In this document: piece after piece, positions 34,614 through 45,500 of the stretch | How positions within the stretch are numbered: the first letter of the stretch is position 1 | Layout: every line of letters starts with the position of its first letter | Origin: Providencia heimbachae ATCC 35613 | Lineage (GTDB): Bacteria; Pseudomonadota; Gammaproteobacteria; Enterobacterales; Enterobacteriaceae | Length of the DNA stretch: 64,000 bases | Direction of reading: 5' to 3' | NCBI RefSeq assembly: GCF_001655055.1 | Contig: NZ_LXEW01000030.1 | Coordinates: 1 to 64,000, forward strand | The notes under the pieces: generated by a model | What the model saw: the letters and a program-made list of their open reading frames with translations, nothing else | Database searches by the model: none | What the model was told of the DNA's origin: nothing | Program-made: the position numbers and the translations under genes

Positions 34614-35438
34614 GTGGCACAAAAAGATTATGTAGCTCGAGGGCGTTCATCTGCCCGTAAGAAAGGCAAAGGTAAAGGGAAGAAAGCACCAGGACTACCG
34701 ATCACGACATTGGTTGTCGCTGTGGCTATTGTCATACTCTTTGTGGGTGGCTTGTTTTATATTACCCACAATAAGAAAGAAGCCCCTCAAACTCATAGCG
34801 CAGTAACACCAACACCTCCGGGAAGCACCCTACCACCAAAACCTGAAGATCGTTGGAAATACATCAAAGAACTCGAACGTCGAGGCGTTGACTTACCCAG
34901 TATTCAGCAACCTAATGCGGGTACCGGCGGTAATAATATTCGTCAATCTGATTTAACCTCAGAGCAACGCCAACTCCTTGAGCAAATTGACTCCGATAGA
35001 CGTCAACCAGTGACTAACCTGCAAGAAATTCCATTTAATGGTAAGCCTGTTCCGCGTTCTCAAGTCATTATTAACGAGCCGACTCAACCGATTGAGCCAC
35101 CAGCGCAAAGAAAACCCGTTATATCCAATGAACCGAAACCAGAAACTCGCCCTACAGCACCTGTTCAGCAAGCTCAACCAGAGAAAAAACCTGAAAGCAA
35201 GCCTGTAAATAGTATGCAAAATATGATGGTGCAATGCGGTTCATTCCGTACCTCAGAGCAAGCAGAGTCAGTCCGAGCAACACTGGCATTCGCCGGTATT
35301 GAAAGCCGCGTAGCCGCCGGAGGGGGTTGGCATCGTATCGTTCTTGGGCCTTATTCTAAGTCTACGGCTGAAAAAATGCGTGATCGCGCTGCCGGTGTTG
35401 GGGTTTCCGGTTGTATTCTTCGTGCTTCTGGGGGTTGA
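34614..35438 (+). CDS. ftsN: Cell division protein FtsN
   Basis: Late divisome trigger. 274 residues, shorter than E. coli FtsN (319). Short cytoplasmic N-terminus 'MAQKDYVARG', one membrane segment about residues 30-50, the essential helical region ('PPKPEDRWKYIKELERRGVD', 'TSEQRQLLEQI'), a Pro/Gln/Lys-rich linker and a C-terminal SPOR domain from about residue 203 ('MVQCGSFRTSEQAESVRATL') that binds denuded glycan. The start is GTG. The missing length is in the linker. Confidence 0.94.
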   Translation: MAQKDYVARGRSSARKKGKGKGKKAPGLPITTLVVAVAIVILFVGGLFYITHNKKEAPQTHSAVTPTPPGSTLPPKPEDRWKYIKELERRGVDLPSIQQPNAGTGGNNIRQSDLTSEQRQLLEQIDSDRRQPVTNLQEIPFNGKPVPRSQVIINEPTQPIEPPAQRKPVISNEPKPETRPTAPVQQAQPEKKPESKPVNSMQNMMVQCGSFRTSEQAESVRATLAFAGIESRVAAGGGWHRIVLGPYSKSTAEKMRDRAAGVGVSGCILRASGG

Positions 35439-35506
35439 AAAACTAAAACCCCCACCCCATCTACTACTTTAACGTACTCATAAGCAGCTTTTTTGTTTTC
35501 AATACG

Positions 35507-35548
35507 TTTCAAGTGAGCATTAACTGACAACGCTCACTTGAAATTTTT
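35507..35548 (+). terminator. ftsN terminator
   Basis: Perfect 12-bp stem TTTCAAGTGAGC/GCTCACTTGAAA (35507-35518 with 35532-35543), then TTTTT. The right arm contains CTTGAAA, a sigma32-like -35, but no matching -10 follows at the correct spacing. Confidence 0.85.
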
Positions 35549-35604
35549 GCTATCAAAAATAAAAAATAACTGCATTTTTTGTAATAGAAACTAGGGGCTA
35601 ACTC

Positions 35605-36135
35605 ATGACAACAATCGTAAGTGTTCGCCGTAATGGCCAAGTTGTAATTGGTGGTGATGGACAGGCGACGATGGGTAATACCGTCATGAAAGGCAATGTC
35701 CGCAAAGTTCGTCGCTTATATAACGACAAAGTCATTGCAGGATTTGCTGGTGGCACCGCAGACGCATTCACACTTTTTGAGCTGTTTGAGCGTAAACTTG
35801 AACTGCATCAAGGGCATTTAACCAAGGCAGCTGTTGAATTAGCGAAAGACTGGCGTACCGACCGTATGTTGCGCAAGCTTGAAGCGCTACTGGCTGTCGC
35901 AGATGAACACACATCGCTCATTATCACCGGTAATGGGGATGTGGTTCAGCCAGAAAATGATTTAATTGCTATCGGTTCCGGCGGTCCATATGCGCAATCT
36001 GCAGCTCGCGCACTATTAGAAAATACAGATTTAAGTGCAAAAGAAATTGCTGAAAAAGCACTCACCATTGCCGGTGATATCTGTATTTACACCAACCATA
36101 ATGTCAACTTTGAAGAAATTTCTTCAAAATCATAA
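35605..36135 (+). CDS. hslV: ATP-dependent protease subunit HslV
   Basis: Proteasome-like peptidase of the HslUV heat-shock protease. 176 residues, as in E. coli. After Met removal Thr2 ('[20 protein letters not shown]') is the catalytic N-terminal nucleophile; '[17 protein letters not shown]' and '[16 protein letters not shown]' are conserved. AGGGG lies 7 bases before the ATG. hslU starts 11 bases downstream. Confidence 0.98.
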   Translation: MTTIVSVRRNGQVVIGGDGQATMGNTVMKGNVRKVRRLYNDKVIAGFAGGTADAFTLFELFERKLELHQGHLTKAAVELAKDWRTDRMLRKLEALLAVADEHTSLIITGNGDVVQPENDLIAIGSGGPYAQSAARALLENTDLSAKEIAEKALTIAGDICIYTNHNVNFEEISSKS

Positions 36136-36146
36136 GGATTGTTAGT

Positions 36147-37481
36147 ATGTCCGAAATGACTCCACGTGAAATTGTCAGCGAACTCGACAATTATATTATT
36201 GGCCAAAATAAGGCTAAACGTTCTGTTGCGATTGCTTTGCGTAACCGCTGGCGCCGTATGCAGTTAAATGAAGCCTTACGCCATGAAGTAACCCCTAAAA
36301 ATATTCTAATGATTGGCCCTACAGGGGTCGGTAAAACAGAAATTGCTCGTCGTCTGGCTAAACTGGCGAATGCACCTTTTATCAAAGTAGAAGCGACCAA
36401 ATTTACTGAAGTGGGTTATGTCGGTAAAGAAGTTGACTCTATCATTCGTGATTTGACAGATGCTGCCGTTAAAATGGTACGTCTACAATCTATCGAAAAA
36501 AATCGCTATCGTGCTGAAGAGATGGCTGAAGAGCGTATTCTTGACGTTTTGATCCCACCAGCAAAAAATAACTGGGGGCAATCAGAGCCTGTTGATGAAC
36601 AATCTCCAGCACGTCAAACTTTCCGTAAAAAATTACGTGAAGGCCAGCTAGACGATAAAGAAATTGAGATTGAAGTGTCAGCTTCGCCAATGGGTGTTGA
36701 AATTATGGCACCTCCTGGTATGGAAGAAATGACTAACCAGCTGCAATCAATGTTCCAAAATCTAGCAGGGCAAAAACAAAAACCGCGTAAAATGAAAATC
36801 AAAGAAGCCTTTAAGCTTTTGATTGAAGAAGAAGCGGCAAAATTAGTTAATCCTGAAGAATTAAAAGAGCAAGCGATTGAAGCGGTTGAACAAAATGGTA
36901 TCGTATTTATTGATGAATTCGATAAAATTTGTAAACGTGGTGGTCAAAGCTCTGGCCCTGACGTCTCTCGTGAAGGTGTACAACGTGACTTACTGCCATT
37001 AATTGAAGGCTGTACGGTCTCTACGAAACACGGCATGGTGAAAACTGACCATATCCTGTTTATCGCCTCAGGGGCTTTCCAAGTGTCTAGTCCATCAGAC
37101 CTAATCCCTGAATTACAAGGTCGTTTACCTATTCGTGTTGAATTGCAACCGCTGACAACTGAAGACTTTGTGCGTATTTTAACTGAGCCTAGTGCATCAT
37201 TAACTGAACAGTACAAAGCATTGATGGCGACCGAAGGTGTGAATATCGAATTCACCGAAGATGGTATCCGTAAAATTGCCGAGTCTGCATGGCAAGTTAA
37301 TGAATCAACAGAAAATATTGGTGCGCGTCGTCTTCACACAGTCTTAGAGCGCTTGATGGAAGATATCTCTTACGATGCCAGCGAGCGTAACGGACAAAGC
37401 ATCATAATTGATGCTAGTTATGTGAAACAGTACTTAGATGAACTGGTCGCAGACGAAGACTTGAGTAGATTTATTTTATAA
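36147..37481 (+). CDS. hslU: ATP-dependent protease ATPase subunit HslU
   Basis: AAA+ unfoldase feeding HslV. 444 residues (E. coli 443). '[20 protein letters not shown]' start, Walker A '[15 protein letters not shown]', pore loop '[15 protein letters not shown]', Walker B '[11 protein letters not shown]', sensor '[15 protein letters not shown]' and the C-terminal tail 'DLSRFIL' that docks on HslV. Operon with hslV. Confidence 0.98.
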   Translation: MSEMTPREIVSELDNYIIGQNKAKRSVAIALRNRWRRMQLNEALRHEVTPKNILMIGPTGVGKTEIARRLAKLANAPFIKVEATKFTEVGYVGKEVDSIIRDLTDAAVKMVRLQSIEKNRYRAEEMAEERILDVLIPPAKNNWGQSEPVDEQSPARQTFRKKLREGQLDDKEIEIEVSASPMGVEIMAPPGMEEMTNQLQSMFQNLAGQKQKPRKMKIKEAFKLLIEEEAAKLVNPEELKEQAIEAVEQNGIVFIDEFDKICKRGGQSSGPDVSREGVQRDLLPLIEGCTVSTKHGMVKTDHILFIASGAFQVSSPSDLIPELQGRLPIRVELQPLTTEDFVRILTEPSASLTEQYKALMATEGVNIEFTEDGIRKIAESAWQVNESTENIGARRLHTVLERLMEDISYDASERNGQSIIIDASYVKQYLDELVADEDLSRFIL

Positions 37482-37527
37482 TCTTATTAATTATCAGGTT
37501 TTCATGTATCCTTAATATACATTCGAT

Positions 37528-37555
37528 AAAGTGCAGCAATCTGGCTGCACTTTTG
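37528..37555 (+). terminator. hslVU terminator
   Basis: Perfect 10-bp stem AAAGTGCAGC/GCTGCACTTT (37528-37537 with 37544-37553) with a 6-base loop and a short T-run. Confidence 0.8.
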
Positions 37556-37719
37556 ACAAACGCATTCGACCCATCAATAAAAGAATGCAAATGTATTTAT
37601 TAATATGATGGGTTATTTAACTTGTTAAGAACATTGACTCAAAATAGTTCAACTTATCGCTAAACCACAATAACGGCTATAATTTGAAGCATGAAGAGTA
37701 TAGACCTGTGAATAATTAA

Positions 37720-38637
37720 ATGAATTCAACCACCATTAGCCGTAAACAGGCTTGGCTAGAAAGTTTGCGGCCGAAGACCCTTCCTTTAGGGGTTATTGCA
37801 ATCATTACTGGTTCTGCATTAACGTATTTAACTGGCAATTTTAAATGGCCAGTTGCCCTGTTATCCATCATTACTGCAGGTTTACTGCAAATTTTATCTA
37901 ACCTCGCCAATGACTACGGTGATGCGGTGAAAGGTTCCGATACTGCGGAACGAATTGGCCCTTTACGCGGTATGCAAAAAGGGATTATCACCCAAGCGGA
38001 TATGAAAAAAGCGCTAAAATTTAATATTATCGCTGCGTGTATTTCCGGCATATTATTAATTATTGTCGCGTGTGAAAAACCAGAAGACGCCATCGGCTTT
38101 TTAGCCTTAGGCTTAATTGCTATTCTTGCTGCGATCACCTATACCGTTGGTAAAAAACCGTATGGCTATTTAGGCTTAGGTGATATTTCTGTTCTGGTCT
38201 TTTTTGGCTGGCTGAGTGTAATAGGCACCTTTTATCTACAAGCTCATAGCTTCAATGTGATCACTATTTTACCGGCTACTGCCTGTGGGCTTCTTTCTGT
38301 CGCGGTTTTAAATATCAATAATATGCGCGATATCGAAAATGATGTAAAAGCGGGGAAAAATACCTTAGCCGTTCGATTAGGTCCTCAGGGCGCACGAATT
38401 TATCATACCATTATCATTTTGGTTGCTATCCTGTGCTTTGCCTTCTTTAATCTATTATATCTGCAAGGTTGGAGTGGTTGGCTATTTTTGCTTGCTGTGC
38501 CAATGTTGATGAACCATATTCGCCGTGTGCTTGCTGATCCAACCCCAGAAGGTATGCGTCCAATGTTAGAAAACATGGTAAAAGCGGCGCTTTTAACCAA
38601 TGTACTTTTCTCCATCGGCGTAGTGATGAGCAAATAA
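37720..38637 (+). CDS. menA: 1,4-dihydroxy-2-naphthoate polyprenyltransferase
   Basis: UbiA-superfamily membrane prenyltransferase that makes demethylmenaquinone. 305 residues (E. coli 308), with about eight membrane segments. The first Asp-rich motif is 'NLANDYGDAVKGSDT', followed by 'RIGPLRGMQKG', and the second is 'NNMRDIENDVKAGK'. Between hslU and rraA, as in E. coli. The ribosome binding site is weak. Confidence 0.95.
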   Translation: MNSTTISRKQAWLESLRPKTLPLGVIAIITGSALTYLTGNFKWPVALLSIITAGLLQILSNLANDYGDAVKGSDTAERIGPLRGMQKGIITQADMKKALKFNIIAACISGILLIIVACEKPEDAIGFLALGLIAILAAITYTVGKKPYGYLGLGDISVLVFFGWLSVIGTFYLQAHSFNVITILPATACGLLSVAVLNINNMRDIENDVKAGKNTLAVRLGPQGARIYHTIIILVAILCFAFFNLLYLQGWSGWLFLLAVPMLMNHIRRVLADPTPEGMRPMLENMVKAALLTNVLFSIGVVMSK

Positions 38638-38757
38638 TATCAAATAGTTGCTTATTTTTTGACTTACTCCGCCTATTTTTGGGCGGGGAATTTTGCCAAT
38701 CACTGTTGAAAAGGGATATACTGATCCCCTCTTGCAGCAAAAAAAGACCTAAATCCC

Positions 38758-39282
38758 ATGAAATATGATACTTCCGAGCTCTGCGACGTCTACCAAGAAA
38801 GCGTTAATGTGGTAGAACCTTTATTCTCCAACTTTGGTGGACGTACTTCATTTGGCGGTCAAATCATTACAGTTAAATGCTTTGAAGATAATGGCATTCT
38901 GTATGATTTGCTGGAAGAAGATGGCCAAGGGCGCATATTACTTATTGATGGCGGTGGCTCTGTCCGTAAAGCACTGATTGACGCAGAACTTGCCGAGCTG
39001 GCTTTCAATAGCCATTGGGAAGGCATCGTTGTTTATGGTTCAGTTCGTCAAGTCGATGCACTGATGGAGCTCGACCTCGGTATTCAGGCACTTGCCGCTA
39101 TTCCAGCCGGTTGCCCTGATGAAGGTATTGGTGAAAGTGATATTCGCGTCAACTTTGGTGGTGTAACCTTCTTCTCCGGTGATTATCTGTATGCGGATAA
39201 CACAGGAATGATCCTTTCTGAAGAGCCACTGACTGCCCCAGAAACTGATGAATTTGAAGAAGTTGAAGCTATCGACGAATAA
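38758..39282 (+). CDS. rraA: Regulator of ribonuclease E activity A
   Basis: Trimeric protein that binds RNase E and damps mRNA decay. 174 residues (E. coli 161); the extra length is an acidic C-terminal tail ('[16 protein letters not shown]'). Conserved '[12 protein letters not shown]', '[13 protein letters not shown]' and '[20 protein letters not shown]'. Followed by a strong terminator. Confidence 0.96.
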   Translation: MKYDTSELCDVYQESVNVVEPLFSNFGGRTSFGGQIITVKCFEDNGILYDLLEEDGQGRILLIDGGGSVRKALIDAELAELAFNSHWEGIVVYGSVRQVDALMELDLGIQALAAIPAGCPDEGIGESDIRVNFGGVTFFSGDYLYADNTGMILSEEPLTAPETDEFEEVEAIDE

Positions 39283-39304
39283 TTGTTAATTAAAAAATTC
39301 AATA

Positions 39305-39342
39305 AATAAGGGCAGATATTACTATCTGCCCTTATTTTTTAT
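39305..39342 (+). terminator. rraA terminator
   Basis: 14-bp perfect stem AATAAGGGCAGATA/TATCTGCCCTTATT with a 4-base loop, then TTTT. Confidence 0.92.
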
Positions 39343-39355
39343 TCGTGTTTCTACT

Positions 39356-39425
39356 CTAAATAACTCGCATTGCAGGTAGGCGGCAAATGAAGCCAACCCC
39401 CTACAATACGAAGTATGACGAGGAA
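39356..39425. repeat. Internally deleted ERIC-like element
   Basis: About 70 bp keeping both ends of the repeat ('CTAAATAACTCGCATTGCAG' and 'TACGAAGTATGACGAGG') with imperfect terminal inverted repeats and 'GTAGGCGGCAA' next to the left end, as in the full copy at 2893, but without the central hairpin. It abuts the zapB stop codon. Confidence 0.65.
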
Positions 39426-39426
39426 A

Positions 39427-39666
39427 TTAAACTTCTTCCATCTTACCGAGCAACGTCCGTAACCGCTCCTGCCATACCTGCTGCTCTTGCTTAAGTTGCT
39501 CATTCTCACGCACTAGTGACTCAGTACCTGATTTTGCACTCTCAACTTCTTGGGCAAGCGCACCATTTTTATCTTTTAATTCATCGATTTCCATTTGCAG
39601 TAGTGTAATGGTATCGATCGCTTGTTGAACTTTGGCTTCTAGTTTCTCAAATACTTCAAATGACAT
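39427..39666 (-). CDS. zapB: Cell division protein ZapB
   Basis: 79-residue, almost entirely coiled-coil protein linking FtsZ/ZapA and MatP at mid-cell. '[20 protein letters not shown]' is identical to the E. coli start region and '[15 protein letters not shown]' to its end. The gene sits between convergent rraA and divergent glpF, the E. coli layout. Confidence 0.96.
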   Translation of the reverse strand: MSFEVFEKLEAKVQQAIDTITLLQMEIDELKDKNGALAQEVESAKSGTESLVRENEQLKQEQQVWQERLRTLLGKMEEV

Positions 39667-39829
39667 GTTTCCAATCTCCCTTGTAAGCTTTTAACAGATT
39701 GTAAGTAGCATGATCCTCTGTGTCCAGTTCCTTACGTCTGAATCGTTATAATATTGATTTCAAAACACTGGTCAGATCACATTGCAAAGGTCGATTACAT
39801 CACTATTTTTGGTTGTTTTCTTTCGCTTT

Positions 39830-39890
39830 AGTGATGTAACACACATTTTTCAATTTCGATATTTCTCGTTTATGTTCATTAACGATAAAT
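39830..39890 (+). promoter_or_regulatory. Candidate CRP and GlpR sites upstream of glpF
   Basis: AGTGA-N6-ACACA at 39830-39845 is one mismatch per arm from the CRP site. 'TATGTTCATTAACGATAAAT' at 39871-39890 matches about 16 of 20 positions of the GlpR operator WATGTTCGWTAWCGAACATW. Placement fits known control of glpFK in E. coli. Confidence 0.55.
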
Positions 39891-39968
39891 TCACACTATA
39901 GGTTTTCGATAAGAAAATCTTACCTTGCAAAAATATTACAATAATTTTAATTTTCGTAGGATAGATAT

Positions 39969-40814
39969 ATGAGCCAAATGACCTCAACTACACTCACCGG
40001 TCAGTGTATTTCGGAATGTCTCGGAACTGCACTCCTCGTCTTTTTTGGTTTAGGCTGCGTCGCCGCAGTCCGTATCGCAGGGGCACAGCTTGGCCTCTGG
40101 GAAATCAGTGTCATCTGGGGCTTTGGAGTTGCCCTCGCGGTTTACTTAACTGCCGGGATCTCTGGCGCTCACTTAAACCCGGCCGTTACACTCGCTTTGT
40201 GGCTATTTGCTTGCTTTGATAAGCGTAAAGTTGTCCCATACATTATCGCACAAATGCTCGGTGGTTTTTTCGCCGCAGCCCTCGTATATGCAATGTACTC
40301 TCCTGTTTTCCTTGATTATGATCAGGTACATAATATCATTCGAGGTACACAAGAAAGCTTATTTACTGCCGGCGTATTCTCAACCTACCCAGCCCCTCAA
40401 ATTAGTGAACTACATGCCTTCTTTATTGAAGTTGTCATTGGTGCAATCTTAGTTTGCCTAATTTTAGCGCTTACTGATGACGGTAATGGAGTCCCTCGCG
40501 GGCCTTTAGCACCTCTCCTCATTGGTATTTTGATTGCGGTTATCGGTGGGTCATTTGGGCCACTAACAGGGTTCGCACTTAACCCAGCCCGAGACTTTGG
40601 ACCGAAAATTGTCGCTTATCTTGCAGGATGGGGGGATATCGCCTTAACCGGTGGACGTGAAATCCCTTACTTCCTAATTCCATTAACCGCCCCAATCGTC
40701 GGTGGTTTATTAGGTGCATTCGCTTACCGTAAACTGATCGGCCGCCACTTACCTTGTATGGTCTGTGAAGACGAACCGGAAGAAGAAAAAAAACCATTAA
40801 CTAAAAACGCTTAA
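39969..40814 (+). CDS. glpF: Glycerol facilitator (aquaglyceroporin)
   Basis: Inner-membrane channel for glycerol. 281 residues, the E. coli length, with six membrane segments and two NPA half-helices, 'GAHLNPAVTLA' and 'GFALNPARDFGPK' (the latter with the Asp typical of glycerol channels). TAGGAT precedes the ATG. glpK starts 24 bases after its stop. Confidence 0.97.
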   Translation: MSQMTSTTLTGQCISECLGTALLVFFGLGCVAAVRIAGAQLGLWEISVIWGFGVALAVYLTAGISGAHLNPAVTLALWLFACFDKRKVVPYIIAQMLGGFFAAALVYAMYSPVFLDYDQVHNIIRGTQESLFTAGVFSTYPAPQISELHAFFIEVVIGAILVCLILALTDDGNGVPRGPLAPLLIGILIAVIGGSFGPLTGFALNPARDFGPKIVAYLAGWGDIALTGGREIPYFLIPLTAPIVGGLLGAFAYRKLIGRHLPCMVCEDEPEEEKKPLTKNA

Positions 40815-40835
40815 TTATTACTAGAACAGGTTTAA

Positions 40836-42365
<1,530 letters not shown>

Positions 42366-42407
42366 TTTTTCTGTATAACCCCAATTTATTGCTAAATAGA
42401 TAATCAT

Positions 42408-42432
42408 AGCAGTGCTTCGGCACTGCTTTTTT
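42408..42432 (+). terminator. glpFK terminator
   Basis: 8-bp stem AGCAGTGC/GCACTGCT with a TTCG tetraloop, then six Ts. Confidence 0.92.
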
Positions 42433-42570
42433 ATATTCACAATAAAACTAATTAGCTAGTAAATGAAATCACAACAACCAGAACAATAATAAATTAGATT
42501 GCACCAATGACTTTATTTAGAATTCCCTATGATATGAATTCATTAATCGTTACTTAAAGGAAATAAGGTT

Positions 42571-45500
42571 ATGGATAACCGAAAAACTCAACCACACGAT
42601 AAACTGGGTCAATACAATAAAAACACTTACGGCTTCGCAGTAAAAACGCACTCAGCCGCCCCCTTCAACCCTAATCATTTTGTTTTTGAACAAACTGTTT
42701 TGCTTACTGATATACGCAACCAGACTAGCTCACTGAAAAATAAACAACAAACCACCGTGTGGGTATACGAAGCAGTGATCACTTCGCCTAAATATGGCTC
42801 ACTAACCTTCATGGTTGATAAACACAATTGCCAATTTGCAATCGACATACAGGGAAAAAAAAGCAATCTTACTCCACAAGATAGCTTTGAACAAATAACC
42901 CTAGATAATCTTCAGGAAGGAGAACAGATTAAGGTTACATTGACAGCAACTACGGATGGTTCCGTACCCATTTTTCGTTTTTTATGGGATGCAAGCAATG
43001 ATATATCCCATATTCCTGACCAAACCATTTATCCATTAATCCCGACTCATCCCTCTACTGGCATCAATAATAATACAATAAAATCAGCGCCTATTAATTA
43101 TACCCGCGTCCACAATGCATTAACTGACCAAATGTCTGATAGTAATTTACGACTTGGAAATTATAAGAATCGCGGAAGGATATCGATAGTTCATAGAAAC
43201 TCTCGAATACTAAAAGCATTAACAGGTAATCCTGAACACTCTGTAAATAGCCAAGCTTCTTTTAATTGGATAAATTGGTTAGTTGGCAAGCCTCGGATAT
43301 CAGGCGAAAACAAACAAAGCAATTTACTGAGCCTCTCTGATTCAACGCTTTTTTCTGGATCCAACATCCACCACAATCAAAATTTATTTGTTGAGAGTTT
43401 TAATTCGCCTCATGTATGGAAAGAAGGTGAATCGCGTGCAAAAGATCAAATCTCGGATTTACTCTTACCCAGCGGGCAATGGCATCGCCACTATGACACC
43501 GTCATTATTCCCGCGAATGCTAATGATCAGCAGATAGAATTAATTCGTCATTGGCTCGAATTAACAGGTGGAAGTGTCATTATCATTCAAGACAAAAAAA
43601 TACAGCGCTCGACTCATGTACAACAATTTATCGATGATATTGATTGGATACCAAAAAAGAACATGATGTTAACGCAATCAGATAAGCCGATAACGCTTAT
43701 TGACCCAACCAATATCCAAGAAAAAATGATATTTGAAAATAATGATGCTTCCCTCGAATTAACCCGCCCTCTCGTCATGACCAAGCAGGCTTTCAATATT
43801 CATGGTTTTCAACAAGTTATTTCTTTACCATCCAAATCAATCAACGCGTTGAATTTAACAAACAAAGAATTAGAAAATGCAGAGTATTTTTCAATTACAA
43901 TTAATAGCTCAAGACAAAAAACATTATTGAAATTAGATGATATCCCACTGTCTAAACATGATTCCTGGGACTCATTAGCCCAAGAAATAGAAAGTAAAGT
44001 TAATCAGCAACTTGTTCCACTTTCACAGCCCTCGATTAAGATACGCTATAAAAATAATCAGCTGGTTATTTATGGTAACAGACAGATTTTTTCTCAGTTT
44101 CAACTTAAAAAAAATCAGACGATTCATCATATAAAAGATCGCAATGAACTTAAAATATCAAATGAAAATAACCAAACCATTTACAAAATCGATTTGAATA
44201 AGGATTATGCGAATAGCTGGACGCATTTATCATTCAAATTAATAGACAGTAATAACTGTATGACCGGCGTATATCAAGAGCAATTTAAGCACCTTGGAAC
44301 TCAATTTAATACTCCAGAACAATTCGCAGAATACCTTCAGCGATATTTACATTCAAAATTAGACGATGAGTCTATTCAAGTTTATTGGGATGAAAGAGGC
44401 AACAATCTATGTGTTGTCGACGCTAAAAATAGGGAACTTGAAGAATTCCAATTTAGTTATAACAACCAAATAATTCCCATTGTTGTTGCAGAAAATCCGA
44501 CTGCTATCCCACATAAATTAGTGGTAGGAGCCGTCACGGGAATATTGCCTAACCATGAAGATATCGATGAATTTCAATTAATTGAAAAACCACAATTTGG
44601 CGAAATACAACTCAATTCAAAAACGGGAAAATGGCAATATAATCCCGACAAAGAAAGGCTATTCTCAGGGGCTGAACAATTTGATTTCATCGCAAAAATG
44701 AAAGATGGCAGTATATCTGCACCAATGTCAATTCAACTTCAGGCTGAGACCGCCCCGATAGTCTCTATTCCCGGAAAAAGAACTTTTTCAATTAAAGACC
44801 CTATTTATCATGAACCTCAGCCTAGATATTATTCAGCTCCAGCTGATATGCAAATTCATCATATACAACTTGCTCAAACACACTTACAGCGCCCCGATAG
44901 CCCATATTTTAATTTAACTGCTAATCGCTGGGCACTACTAAAAGTTGACATCACCAGTCTATCTTTGGCAAATGCACCTGATTTCGTAGCTATCATTACA
45001 GATAAACAAGGAAATGAATTAGGCCGAGTTAGACTCACTGGCCCTGATAAATTACCACAGTCATTATTACCTATACCAAATACACCACATATCGCAGCCA
45101 GTGAATTACACCAACAAAGTTATACAGCACCATTAAAAGGTGAGTGGATGCAGCCCGATATCCAAGTACGCATTATGGCAAATAACCAGCCAATAACGAT
45201 GCCTTACACAGATGAAAACGGATTTTTTGCATTAAATATAAAACCTGATAACCACCTAATATCACATGTCACGAATACAAGTCTTTATCAGCAAGGTCAT
45301 GGAATTTATGCTTACTCCCCACTTAATTGGGGACTTGAGGCTGCAAATAAATTACCGGTAACACAATTCACGCTTTATAGTTACCCCGCAACGCCTGATT
45401 TTCCAGCTTTACCCATTTATATGTATCCACATTTCTACGACCGTACGCTGGTTAATCCTCAATATGATAATGCAACAACTCACCCTTACCTTGTCGATGC

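Noticed and set aside
35536-35565. Sigma32 heat-shock promoter for hslVU
   Set aside because: CTTGAAA is present, but it is the terminator stem arm of ftsN and no CCCATNT-like -10 follows at the right spacing.
38669-38686. Hairpin CCGCC/GGCGG as menA terminator
   Set aside because: Only five base pairs and a weak T-run; not strong enough to list.
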